Positions 47,661 through 58,264 are shown, numbered from the stretch's first letter. The stretch is 64,000 nt of DNA from Aporrectodea caliginosa (GCA_020284085.1 JACEVL010000153.1:1144985-1208984), one strand, 5' to 3'. Notes: generated by a model from the sequence alone, not told the origin. Numbers and translations: made by a program.

Positions 47661-48480
47661 TGGCAAATCCAAACTAATGCTACTTGTAGACATTTTGCAA
47701 AGATGCAATGACTTAAATATAACATTTATGAGTTAATGCTCCATTTGATCAGATTGCAAATTGATTTTTTTCTAACAGCACACACTATTGAAACCAGCAA
47801 CCAAACCAGTTATGATTTCTATTTAAAGCAGTGCTGGGCATAACTAGCTTTAAAAATGAAATAATTAATCATTTTCTGTGTTTTTGGAGGTGTTGATTGT
47901 TGAAAATATTTGGATTTAGTTGGCAAATAAAAATCGGACCCAAATTAGGTATCCTGGTGACTCACTCTTGCTATACTATCAGCACATCTAAACTGCTGCC
48001 AGGTGGTCATTTGAGCAAGGAAAACTTTGAATGAGCAGCTGACAGTAGCAGGGTTTATCACTATGGGAGGAGGCCTGGTGGTTGGTGGCATCGCTTTGAC
48101 TCTGACAATTTTCTGACATGGCAAATGTAGTTCTTGGGTTAAATTAATTTTGTTGTTATTTTATCATTTGTTTTTATTACTTCTTGTGAGCTTAATAAAT
48201 TCTAGTATTTTATCAGAACATATTATATGTCAAACGTGCCCGAGAAAGTATAATGTACCCTACAGAAGTGCTGACTAAACATCCATCAGTTATTGTCAGT
48301 CAAAGCCATTTTTAATCCCTTTGGCTTTTTTATAAAAAAGATTTTTTTAGCAAAACTCAGTTTCAGAATACCTTTCTGCATATACACTCTATAGACAATT
48401 TTATTACTGAATTCTATTTGTTTGTTTGTTTGTTTTAGATGCATATTTTGGATCAATCAAAGGGGTCCAAAGTGGACAAT
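47660..48480. other. Unassigned interior of CACTG element
   Basis: AT-rich, without a recognisable domain. A (GTTT)n run lies at about 48419-48436. Confidence 0.45.
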
Positions 48481-48489
48481 AATAAACAA

Positions 48490-48680
48490 GAAACCGATCA
48501 GATCTGTCCTGCGACCAATCCCAAGGTTCTCAGGACTTCTCACTAGCGGCGCCACAGATATGGGCTGCTCTTCCACCCTCTGATCGTGACATTAATGCTG
48601 CAAGGGGACGATTTGGTTTCTCTAGACTGTTAAAGATGCATGTTTTTCAGCTGTTGGCCATGTGTTGAGCTCTTCTGAGT
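48490..48680 (+). pseudogene. Possible LINE C-terminus fragment
   Basis: APQIWAALPPSDRDINAARG, then GFSRLLKMHVFQLL, resembles the '(G/A)P.+WN.LP... F+..LK.HLF' end of LINE proteins. It is short and lacks other support. Confidence 0.4.
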
Positions 48681-49489
48681 GTCTCTTAAGTGGCTCTTTA
48701 GAAATGTCTTGTTATGTTACATTACATTCGTAAGCGGTCTTGATTTCTGGAAACCCTTGAAATTCATTTTCGGTTTTCCAGGCCATGCAGGAAAACCATG
48801 AAAAATCTTAGGTTTTACAACTAGGTCTTGAAAAACCTTGGAAAATGGCTACTGTATACCAGTTAGAGCAAACAGTAATTCCATACACAGTATACATAAT
48901 CATTAATATTCCTGTAAAAACTTTGTTCAGGACTAATTGAAGTTACTGCATGATTATTGATTCTCGAGCAGTTTTAGTGGTATAATTTGTACACGTGACC
49001 TTGGCCAAGAATCGCAATCCAAAAGATATTCCAGGTGATGGAACCTTGGAATCTTTGTTGGAGAAGCTAGTTGAATTGGCTAGAAAATTTGGTGAAGGGA
49101 GGGGCCTGGCAGATGGATGTTATTAATGATTTAATGGATCTCACCTTTTTGCAGCATTATGATATCAATAAATGCAAAACTGTTCATCACTTTCAACCAA
49201 CATGGCCAGTGGCCACTCTTATTTCAAGAGTCTGGAATGTTAATCCATTTTCGAAACTTAGTGACTGTTGATTTGGATTTTGCTTCGACCAAACCACGTG
49301 AAGTTGCTGGCATATCTAAGATATCTTACCACGTGTCTCGAACTAGATTAAATTGTGATTACTGATTTTTGTGCTTATTTAATGCAGCTGCTCCTTTGGC
49401 TAACTGTATTGCAAACTATATGCCACATGATGTATTAAGGCCAAAATATGTAATTAATGCATCAGGTAGAGAGAGGTTACATTTTTATA

Positions 49490-49710
49490 TTAAAATCTGG
49501 TAAAATCCAATAAAATTTAAAAATTCATTGTTGCATCTTAAGATCTACTGGGATTGTTTGATTTGTTAAGTTTGTTTACTTTGCTTAGTTTGTTCATGTT
49601 CACTTTCTTCAGTGTTTGTATGGCTGAGTCATAGCCATATCCACTCTGATTCTAGTTTCCAGTAATGTTTCCTTTAGATGCTGTTTTGTCCATGTGTTAA
49701 TAAAACAGTG
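49490..49710 (+). repeat. 5' part of duplicated zinc-finger region, copy 2
   Basis: GTTCA(T/C)GTTCA(C)TTTCTTCAG and GGCTGAGTCATAG blocks correspond to 45985-46150. It leads directly into the minisatellite. Confidence 0.7.
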
Positions 49711-50480
49711 TTTTATTAACTCGCTTGCTGCAGTGTTTTATTAACTCACTTGCTACAGTGTTTTATTAACGCTCAAGTTTGCTACAGTGTTTTATTAACG
49801 CAATTGCTACATTGTTTTAATAATGCACAAGTTTGCTACAGTGTTTTATTAACTCACTTGCTGCAGTGTTTTATTAACTCGCTTGCTGCAGTGTTTTATT
49901 AACTCACTTGCTGCAGTGTTTTATTAACGCAATTGCTACATTGTTTTATTAATGCACAAGTTTGCTACAGTATTTTATTAACTCACTTGCTGCAGTGTTT
50001 TATTAACTCGCTTGCTGCAGTGTTTTATTAACGCAATTGCTACATTGTTTTATTAATGCACAAGTTTGCTACAGTGTTTTATTAACACACTTGCTGCAGC
50101 GTTTTATTAACTCGCTTGCTGCAGTGTTTTATTAACTCACTTGCTACAGTGTTTTATTAATGCAATTGCTACATTGTTTTATTAATGCACAAGTTTGCTA
50201 CAGTGTTTTATTAACTCATTTGCTGCAGTGTTTTATTAACTCACTTGCTACAGTGTTTTATTAACGCAATTGCTACATTGTTTTATTAATGCACAAGTTT
50301 GCTACAGTGTTTTATTAACTCACTTGCTACAGTGTTTTATTAACGCACAAGTTTGCTACAGTGTTTTATTAACTCGCTTGCTACAGTGTTTTATTAACGC
50401 AATTGCTACATTGTTTTATTAGCTCACTTGCTACAGTGTTTTATTAACGCACAAGTTTGCTACAGTGTTTTATTAACGCA
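49711..50480. repeat. Minisatellite, ~30 units of ~25 bp
   Basis: The unit is about CTTGCTACAGTGTTTTATTAA plus CTCA/CGCA/TGCA-type ends of variable length (ACTCAC, ACGCAAT, ATGCACAAGT). I count about 30 TTTTATTA cores. Unit types alternate in a higher-order pattern: an ACGCAATTGCTACATTG unit followed by ATGCACAAGTTTGC recurs about six times. The homologous spot in copy 1 (46178) holds one unit. Confidence 0.95.
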
Positions 50481-50493
50481 CAATGCTTTATGA

Positions 50494-50763
50494 ATGCATG
50501 GTTTACATAACCAGAAGGTAAAATTTCATAAGGTGGTACACCATTATGGTACAAGTCTCGTATGTAATGTTATCTTATGCTCATTTATTTCTAACAATTT
50601 GACTGTTCACCTTACACATTTGAAATCGCATATAATTTCAGGAACGGCAATTGAATGCCCATTTAAGAAATGCTGTAAAACATTTGAGAGTAATTTTCAT
50701 TTACATATCTTGTTTCTCCATGACATTCTTATGATATCAGCATATGAAAACTGTTACTGTTAG
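50494..50763 (+). pseudogene. Zinc-finger exon relic, copy 2, of the CACTG element
   Basis: The 89-codon open frame contains HYGTSLVCNVILCSFISNN, then HLTHLKSHI, then ECPFKKCCKTFESNFHLHIL and FLHD. This gives one degenerate and one good C2H2-like finger (C-x4-C ... H-x4-H). DNA-binding fingers at the N-terminus are plausible for a transposase-associated protein. It uses the same frame as copy 1 before that copy's shift. The frame ends soon after, and the next domain is not found downstream. Confidence 0.65.
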
Positions 50764-51320
50764 TCTATTCCCGACAATTTGTCCCTTTTCTTGGCCGAAG
50801 TCACAGAAGGCTGTGCGTTTTTCCGCTATAAGGTTTAAATTTAGTTTGTTCTTTGTTTTATAATATTGTTTGAAACTGCATTTATTTATTATGTCCTGGA
50901 CAATTTTGGTGCTAAATCTTGTGTATCAAGAGATGTAATATTTGCAGACTTCTTGTAGTATTTGTCTTCATTTTGGTGTTGTTAAAAACTTTTGGGTTGA
51001 CTGATTTAAAGTGACTTTTGTCATTATGAAATAAATAATATAAAAGTTAAAATGCTGTACATGTTATTTGTTATTATTCTAAGTTAACTCGTTAAGTTTG
51101 GATAAAGAACAGTTCCTTGAGATACATAGCATGAGAGGCAGCCATAAGGATGAAGTGTTAGAATAAGATAACAGGCTTAAAGAAAGAATAACGGACAGAA
51201 CAAATTTTAATATTATTCCATTCACTGAATTAGCTATTATAATATGTACCTGAGGCAGTGTTTGCACAATTTACTTGTAACAAATGATTAAGTTGAAAAC
51301 TGGTTCAAAGAAAAAAATAA
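50764..51320. other. Unassigned interior of CACTG element
   Basis: AT-rich. I see no domain, and the minus-strand frame at 51079-51267 is not recognised. Confidence 0.45.
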
Positions 51321-51782
51321 GCAGAATGAATGGACGTTCGCTGTAAAAATCAACGGCAGCATTGTATAAAAAGACTGCTGAAGACTGTAAATATCAAGAG
51401 CACTACACTAGACAACCGTAAGAAATGCAGTGGTTGGCAGTACCCATCAACGGCAATACAATGTAACAATGTTTATGCCCACTGTCATTGACAGTATAAT
51501 CAACGGCAGACTACTGTAAACTACAACCTAAATACAGTCATTCACGGTGAATAGGATAGTTTCTACCCTCTTTCACAGTTAAATTTTACGGTGGAAAACT
51601 GCAGGTAATGCTAGAATACAGTCGGCCTCCGTTAAATACAGTGTAAAAATCTACGGCCGTGAACAGTTATTTTAACGGTCTATATATGGCGACGGTCTGC
51701 CGTATATTTCTACATTCTGCACCGTGTTCTTAGCTGCCAGTCGATCTACCGTTATTTTTACACTCGATTCATTTACAGTGTA

Positions 51783-52290
51783 GCATTATCCACTGATAAT
51801 TAATTAATCTTTATTTACACACCGCTCTTATTTTAACCTCATTTTAAGCTTCTAATTATTGTTTTTCTATTAAAAGTCTTATGTATAGCCTATTGAAATG
51901 AGCGCTGTGAGAATGATTGCTAAAGGGTATCCTGGATAGCACTCGATCATATTTGCTCAATGTTGACTATTCTAAAATTATATTTTGTAAGTAAATTTCA
52001 AATCGCTGATTACCGTTTCGATATAATCAAAGATTTTAACCTCTGGTTTTCGTTATTTCTATATTTCTCTCAATATTGGGCATAGGCCTAGTCCGTCAAA
52101 TAGAAAGGTAACTTATGTAGGACATCTATACGCCACCAAATACCAGGCTTTTATCGTCAAGGCCTTGGCCGTTTAAGTGAGATAGGCCTACATTACGCAT
52201 GCACCTTCGAAATGTTTCCTAATTTGCTTCTTACTTAAAAAGCGATTACATAGTTTTTATATCAAAAGACCGTATAAAATGTAATAGGTT
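51783..52290 (+). pseudogene. LINE C-terminal relic in unit IV, right of CACTG element
   Basis: It continues the relic from 44599: GAGAATGATTGCTAAAGGGT (51909) and TTACTTAAAAAGCGATTACA (52231) correspond to 25009 and 25328 in unit II. More diverged than units II and III. Confidence 0.7.
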
Positions 52291-52598
52291 ATGCAGTTTG
52301 CGTTCTTTAAATAACTTAGATTCTTTGCTTATAGGCTAGTAGGTCATCATTTTGTGTGCATTTATTTTAATTTAGTTAAGCTCTTTTCCTATAGTTTAAG
52401 TTTAGTATACGATCTCTGAAGTTCTTCGTCGCCATCTTTTGCATTTGGACGGCACTAATTATATTGGACTTTGGTCTATTCTTGTATTTCTGGACCAAAC
52501 GGCAGAACGTTTTGGGACTGCCATGTGTGCAACAATAATTTTGTTAACTTCAGGTTAATCTTATAATATGTGGCAATCTTTGAGATCATTAAGCGAAG

Positions 52599-52599
52599 G

Positions 52600-52691
<92 letters not shown>
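52599..52691. repeat. (GAT)n microsatellite, expanded in unit IV
   Basis: About 31 pure GAT units. Units II and III have only short interrupted GAT tracts at the same point. Confidence 0.95.
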
Positions 52692-52692
<1 letters not shown>

Positions 52693-53115
52693 GTAGTTAG
52701 TGAATACTGCCTAAGTTTTCTTATGATGATGACGATGATGATGACGCTAATGATGATAAAACAGGATGCACGGAATGAGGACTACGTTAGTGAATATAGG
52801 CCTACTGCAAAAGTGTTTTACGGATTTATGAATTCACCTTTTTAGCCAGCCACATCATACGGTGGTGGTAATGCGTAATCAAACTGCACTTTTGAGATAA
52901 TTGTTGCTTTTACGCACGTCTTCAGACGCCAGTAAATTCAACAACTGTTACAGTACTTTCATGCTACTTCGTTTAAAGCTAAGCGAAAACCAGCATAGAG
53001 AACTTTCTGATGCACAATAGCCCACTTGTAAAAAAACGTGCTACTTTTATGAAGATCGACAACTAGGTTCTTTATTAATGGACCAATTGAAACCACATTT
53101 TCTCTTACAGACTTG

Positions 53116-53541
53116 GGGTCGTCCATTAATTGTGTCAACAAAATAGGGGGAGGTTTGAAAACTTTGACAGTTGTTGACAAGGGGAGGGTTCGGTACAATT
53201 TGACGTCAACAAATTTTTTTCAATGAATCAACACAGACCCTTCAAAATGGTAGCGAAAACATTAGGCCTAAGTAATGCTAAAAATGTGTAAAGTGCTTAA
53301 TGTTTAATACTACTAAAAAGCTGGTAATAAACTAAACTCATATATTTTGAAATTCGAGATTGCATTTTAGTGTAAAAATGATTCTACATGTATTTAGCCA
53401 TTGTGTTTATTTTTGTAGGGGGGTTTCTGGGATTGTTAACATAATTTGTTTTTGGGGTCCGTCAATGTTTGACAGTTGTTGACAAGGGGGGAGGGGTCAA
53501 AAACTGCCTAAAAATTTGTTGACATAATTAATGGACGACCC
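53116..53541. mobile_element. MITE with GGGTCGTCCATTAATT ends
   Basis: GGGTCGTCCATTAATTGTGT at the left; the complement of the right end is GGGTCGTCCATTAATTATGT. CTTG flanks both sides (53112-53115, 53542-53545). Units III (AGACTTGTGTAATGCG, about 38430) and IV share the surrounding sequence and unit III lacks the element. TTTGACAGTTGTTGACAAGG is present twice in direct orientation near the two ends (about 53162 and 53469). 426 bp, non-coding. Confidence 0.85.
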
Positions 53542-53545
53542 CTTG

Positions 53546-54370
53546 CTTAAAGCGTGTTGCAAATTCGAGTCTAATCTGGAATTCTAACTATACTATTGTT
53601 GATAAGTGTGAGCTGTGTGGGACTCAATCTGGCTCGAAATTTTCGAAATATGTTTTACCGGTGAGGCATTATAAATAAAATAAAAATCGTATGAACGATG
53701 AACCAATTTTCCCATAATTCTAGCACGTTTTAAAATTAACTATGTGTAGCAGCAGAGACCTTGTCTCTAGTTAGCTGTGGATGTGGGCTGGTCAAAATGT
53801 CGCATGTTTCTGTAACGTGCCATTTCACATCATTTAGTTGGCCACATGCAGATTTAGCTAGTTTTCATTCTTGCTGATTAATTACATAACATACTGCGCG
53901 TTCTTGGAGTTATTTCTCAATTTCGCCACTGTTTCTGAGTGATTTGGACGATGTTCAGACATCTGCTATCGGGGTCACACGAGCCACCATGAGTGTGCTA
54001 ATTCTATGGGATTTCAGGCAGTAGCCTAGTATAGTATAGTAGTTTAAGTTTAACGACACCGTGGGATAAAAGGCTCATTAGCGTCGCCCTCTTCCTTCAT
54101 CCAGGCTTTGGACTGGCACTTCCTGACACTAAGACACGAACGCTGGCAGTTGCGGAGTTTAGGATTCAGGTTAGTAAAGGATTGTTCTACTGCGGCGACG
54201 CTCGACGACCAATTGACTCTTGTCAATAATGGCCGCTATAGGTGAGGCAAGGATGAAAATGTGTTAAACGTTTACCATTTTGCAAATATAATTCACATAA
54301 TTTAGGGAATATTTTGTAAGGCGCGAGAAATGTTCTTTAGGTTAGGGCGTTGGTTCTATTCTAATAATAA

Positions 54371-54461
<91 letters not shown>

Positions 54462-55440
54462 GCTGTCGCGTTCCGTGGCACGTTTGTTATGCCTCATTTG
54501 GAGGAGACGTAACCGTTCCAGGTGTTCATTTTTTCTGTCTCTGGACAATTTTTGTATCACCTGAGGGATCATATCTATAATAATAATAATAATAATAATA
54601 ATAATGCTAATAACAGTAGTAACAATAGCAACAAATAATTATCGAGATATTCCATTTTGCTTTTAGTTTAAGTTTTAAAATCCTAAAGCATTTAAAATTA
54701 CCTTCGGTAAAAATAATAATAGTGATAAAAGTGATCTAATAAATACTTGTCATTGCTGTTTGTGTAGATGGTAAGAACTGCTTATTTTAGATGTTTTGCT
54801 GCAATTCTTCAGATTACGAGACACTCGGAAAACGTCTGAAAGCCTCAACTGTCCCAGGCAGTTCGCTAGGACTCTTCAACCTTCTGCTCAGGCCTCGCAT
54901 AGGGCAGCACGATAAAAAATCGATCTAGGCGATAAGTAAATAACGCACTTGAAGTTCGCGATAATTCAACAGCATTCATATGTAAAGTGAATTTATAAAC
55001 AGACTTAAACGGTGGGTGAAACCATGCAAAAACTCACATCATTCTGTCCAAACTTTTGGATAAGAAGTCACTTGCAGTTTTGTCAATTACAATGATTAAG
55101 GCAGTTTATTTTTATACATGACTGAAAGTTATACCGCATTTCAGTTTGTACTTTCGAGTTAGAGCTATACAGCATCGGATTCTTGAGCTGTATGATTTTT
55201 ATGATATGGAGAATATTTTCGCAGATTATCAGCATCTTATTGGCCTGTTGAAAGTTCGCAGATATATATGGGGAGGGTTTAGGGGAATGTTTAACACTCC
55301 GGCACGGAGAATGCACGCGGGATCGATGCCCTCCACCCTCCCAAAGGTCGACTCAGCTTTTTTTTCGACAGATGGCGTTGATAAAACAAGCAGTACGGCA
55401 GATGGTGGCCTTGCATGGCTACCATACAGTTAAATTCGAC
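53546..55440. repeat. Distal part of array unit IV
   Basis: Matches unit III 38440-39560 block by block, for example TCTAGTTAGCTGTGGA, CTATCGGGGTCACACGAGCC and TACAGCATCG. No gene is supported. The open frame at 55146-55433 spans this conserved repeat and reflects no family I know. Confidence 0.65.
54361..54461. repeat. (AAT)n microsatellite
   Basis: About 100 bp of AAT triplets, almost pure. A shorter AAT tract lies at 54577-54604. Poly-Ile and poly-Tyr frames come from it. Confidence 0.97.
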
Positions 55441-55980
55441 TGCTGCAGTAACGTAATATCGCTAACCTACAACTCATTACAATACATACTTCCATCCAAA
55501 GAACCTTCGCAAGCTCTTCACCATCTAGTCATCCCGCTCTACCCGATCCTCCTCCTACATCACTCTCTCCCGTCCCTGGTCACTACTCGCCGCAAGTTCT
55601 CATAAATCCCGCACTACACCTCAACCCTCGAACGAGCTACTCCCTGAATTTCTGCATAGGCCTTTTCTCAGCTTCTCCACCATCGTCATCTGCTTCAGGC
55701 TACTCTACTTATCATTCCACCGGTTTTCCACTCCAAACTGGTCTCACCTCTTCAAGAAATCCTACACCAAACTATCCGATCCTCCGCTTTCCAAGCTTTC
55801 TCGTCCTGAGCGAAACCCGCCGTAACAGCTGCATTCTCTGCCTCCTCTCTGGTCTTTCTGCCCACCGGATTGGATATCGATATCTGGTGCTGGTGCTGAT
55901 GCGACGCAACGCTCGTGAATAAGCTGGTGCTGTGCGCTTAGTTTTAGATTAGTGCTTTAGAGATTTGAAGTTAACGACAA
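55441..55980 (+). pseudogene. LINE C-terminal fragment with 3' UTR, family L-A, end of unit IV
   Basis: CTAACCTACAACTCATTACA, CTACTCGCCGCAAGTTCTC and CGCTCGTGAATAAGCTGGTG follow the 6495 copy. The frame is broken. It lies between units IV and V, as the other L-A fragments lie at unit borders. Confidence 0.7.
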
Positions 55981-56039
55981 TGAGTGACAGACAAGTAGTT
56001 AGCACGCACTTTCTTGCTCAGTTTTTTTGACCCGACTCA

Positions 56040-56354
56040 CTCCAGGGACTCTATGATGGCAGATATGAGATTTTGGGTTCAGGGAGGTTTGTATCGTAGT
56101 TGGTAATGTAGGCCTACATGTTAATTTTCCATCCTTCGGTTTAATAAAACTCAAATGCAAAAATTAAAACAATTCTAAACGGTGCGCTTGTTGTGTACAC
56201 ACGCCAGTGCGTTTGACTCCGATTACTTTCCATTCACTGTGAGAGGCGCTTTATGAATTCATAGACACAATACAATACAAAAGTGAGCAGCTAAAGATTC
56301 ACATTTAACTAATTAATTAGCCGTAAGAAAACTTTATTTATAACACAATAATTG
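56040..56354. repeat. Array unit V: stub
   Basis: GTTTGTATCGTAGTTGGTAA, CCATCCTTCGGTTTAATAAA and GCAGCTAAAGATTCACATTT match 22330-22445 of unit II. A short unrelated stretch (56185-56275) interrupts it. It ends where the next LINE tail begins. Confidence 0.7.
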
Positions 56355-56572
56355 TATTTTATTTATTAATTTATATAGCGCCACTCACGGCAGTGGCCAT
56401 TCAGTAGCGCTCCTAGTGCGAAATCCTCTAGAGAAGAAGAAGGTTTTGAGGAGGGAGAAGGCAGTAGGAAGAGCCCAGAAAGAATGGTAACACGTAGAGA
56501 GGAGGGTATAGGGCATTTCACAGGGAGGGTCCAAAAGTGGCAAAGGTTCTAGTTTTGGGCCATAGTGGTCCT
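56355..56572 (-). pseudogene. LINE C-terminus and 3' tail, family L-B
   Basis: On the minus strand, FATFGPSLWNALYPPLYVL is followed by a frame with stops and the tail CGCTACTGAATGGCCACTGC, TATATAAATTAATAAATAAA. Compare RSFVCIGPSLW near 60330 and the 13500 copy. Confidence 0.75.
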
Positions 56573-56576
56573 AACT

Positions 56577-56835
56577 CAGTGGCGGCGCTACAGCAGGTCG
56601 CAGCAGGTCATTTGACCTGCTTATTTTGCTCCCGACCTGCTTAATGACCTGCCTAAAATTCTTTGGAATTTTTAATAGACTATCTTCTTTTAATTTCAAA
56701 CATCAACATCAGATCTGTCCCATAGGATCACTATTGCAATTATTAGGCTAGATCTAAACGACATTTTAACGTTTATGTCAACAGAAGCCTATGTTGTAAA
56801 CTCTAAAATTGAAATGCTTAGTCTACACTCTAAAC
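56577..56835. mobile_element. hAT-like fragment related to 23030-23692
   Basis: It starts CAGTGGCGGCGCTACAGCAG and contains GGTCATTTGACCTGC and AAACATCAACATC, in the same order as the complement of 23692-23470. It fades into the minisatellite region, so the far end is not defined. Confidence 0.6.
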
Positions 56836-56849
56836 CCGAACCTTATCAA

Positions 56850-57600
56850 ATGGTAACCTTAAGCTTACTTTGACTTGTCCACCAGGTGGTTATGATAAGG
56901 CCACCTTTATGGTAACCTGCACAGGTTACTATGAAAGTAAGCTGTCTAGGTTACCATATGGCAAGCTCTTCATACTTTGAAAGTAAGCTGTCTAGGTTAC
57001 CATATGGCAAGCTCTTCATACTTCGATAGTAAGCTGTCTAGGTTACCATATGGCAAGCTCTTCATACTTTGAAAGTAAGCTGTCTAGGTTACCATATGGC
57101 AAGCTCTTCATACTTCGACAGTAAGCTGTCTAGGTTACCATATGGCAAGCTCTTCATACTTCGAAAGTAAGCTGTCTAGGTTACCATATGGTAAGCTCTT
57201 CATACTTCGAAAGTAAGCTGTCTAGGTTACCATATGGTAAGCTCTTCATACTTTGAAAGTAAGCTGTCTAGGTTACCATATGATAAGCTCTTCATACATT
57301 GAAAGTAAGCTGTCTAGGTTACCATATGGCAAGTTCTTCATACTTTGAAAGTAAGCTGGATATGCTACTATTTTGCAAGCTCTTGATACTTTGAAAGTAA
57401 GCTGGCTAGGTCACTATTTGGCAAGCTCTTGATACTTCGAAAGTAAGCTGTCTAGGTTACTACTTGACAAGGTCATAATACTTCAAAAGTAAGCTAAGCT
57501 ACTACTTGGCAACGTCATGATACTCTGAAAGTATGCTGTCTAGGATACTACTTGGCAAGTTGAGTATACTTGAAAGTAAACTGTGTAGGTTACTATATGG
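56850..57600. repeat. 46-bp minisatellite, ~15 units
   Basis: The unit is roughly GAAAGTAAGCTGTCTAGGTT followed by ACCATATGGCAAGCTCTTCATACTT. Units start near 56931, 56976, 57022, 57067 and so on to about 57569, spaced 45-46 bp. The first nine are very similar and the later ones decay. The left flank (56851-56872) has the unit's two halves in inverted order and orientation, GGTAACCTTAAGCTTACTTT, so the array has an inverted cap. Confidence 0.93.
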
Positions 57601-57789
57601 AACTTTCAGTGTTGCTTCCTTGGATTCTTTAGTAGGATTCCATAGATGGAACCGTGACATTTATTTCAATGGTAGTAATTAGTGAAATATGCAATACAGT
57701 ATTATACTAGGACAGGAAAATTTCAATGATATATTTACTAGAACAATCTTCAGCTCTATACTCCATGAATTTATCCATAATAATAATTA

Positions 57790-57990
57790 TTCTAAACCAA
57801 ATCAAATCAAAATGAGTTTATTATGAGATAACAACCGTGACGTGACATGCAGTAACGATTACACATAGAACAGAGAACAATAATATAGTGTCTTGCAAAT
57901 ATAGGTTCAGATCAAACTTCAAAATTGTTAAGTTGATCTCACAGCAGGAAACCCTACAAGGGACGAGTCCCGTTACCTAGGATGCCCTAT
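57790..57990 (-). repeat. LINE 3' UTR fragment
   Basis: CAAATCAAATCAAAATGAGTTTATT at the left and GGGACGAGTCCCGTTACCTAGG at the right resemble the complement of the LINE 3' UTRs at 7455 and 18923 (motifs shortened here to CAAATCAAATCAAAATGAG and GACGAGTCCCGTTACC). Confidence 0.5.
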
Positions 57991-58264
57991 AATTATCATT
58001 GGTGGAAGGATGATTGGTTATAATGTTTTCGTCAAAGTAGGAGGGAATACTATGTCCAGAATGAAGTAGGTGGCAATAGGACAGCAGACAGCCTGTGGAA
58101 GGTCCACAATCCGAGACACCACCTCTTTGCCATCGGCTCTCACAGCGATGCTTGACACCATCAACGGGTTGACCTCCATCATTTTTCGGAGATGAATCAC
58201 CAGATAATTTGATGACGGATCCTAAAAACATCGAAAAGTTAAATTCAACAGAGTTCACCTTCAA
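57991..58264 (-). other. Unrecognised coding-like stretch
   Basis: Two overlapping minus-strand frames exist. The one at 58018-58200 reads well: LRKMMEVNPLMVSSIAVRAD, GKEVVSRIVDLPQAVCCPIA, TYFILDIVFPPTLTKT. It has a balanced composition and keeps a protein-like pattern. The other frame is Ser/Cys/His-rich and looks like the shadow. I do not recognise a family. It could be an exon of a transposon or host gene, cut off by the adjacent LINE 3' end. No splice sites could be confirmed. Confidence 0.3.

Larger units (their letters stand above)
44600..51780. mobile_element. CACTA/EnSpm-like element with CACTG ends, 7.18 kb
   Basis: The left end is CACTGTAAGATGTTACCGTT and the right end CATTTACAGTG. 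TA flanks both sides (44598-44599, 51781-51782). Units II and III show the uninterrupted site CTTAACTAGTATTGTTCACT against GCTTAGCTA...TAGCATTATCCACT here. AACGG/CTGTAAA motifs crowd both subterminal regions (44600-44790 and 51330-51780) in both orientations, as in CACTA-type elements. It carries zinc-finger exon relics, an ALFCLKLQAK domain, nested LINE fragments and a minisatellite, but no intact transposase. The superfamily is inferred from ends and cargo. Confidence 0.8.
41940..55440. repeat. Array unit IV: diverged paralog with nested insertions
   Basis: It aligns with unit II from about 22310 onward. For example, CATCG(C/T)AGTCTGTAATG(T/C)GCAGGTTA lies at 41971 and 22332, and GATGCCTTCCT(C/T)TAACGAGGAGTCTGG at 42756 and 23002. 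It lacks the hAT-like and LINE insertions of units II and III but has gained the elements at 43570-44341, 44600-51780 and 53116-53541. Substitutions and small indels are frequent, so it separated long before the duplication of II and III. Confidence 0.8.

Noticed and set aside
49711..50480. CRISPR-like array of ~25-bp repeats
   Set aside because: There are no unique spacers. The repeats are head-to-tail in a eukaryotic transposon: a minisatellite.
56931..57600. CCATATGG in the 46-bp units as serum response (CArG) sites
   Set aside because: The CArG box needs six A/T bases between CC and GG; here there are four.
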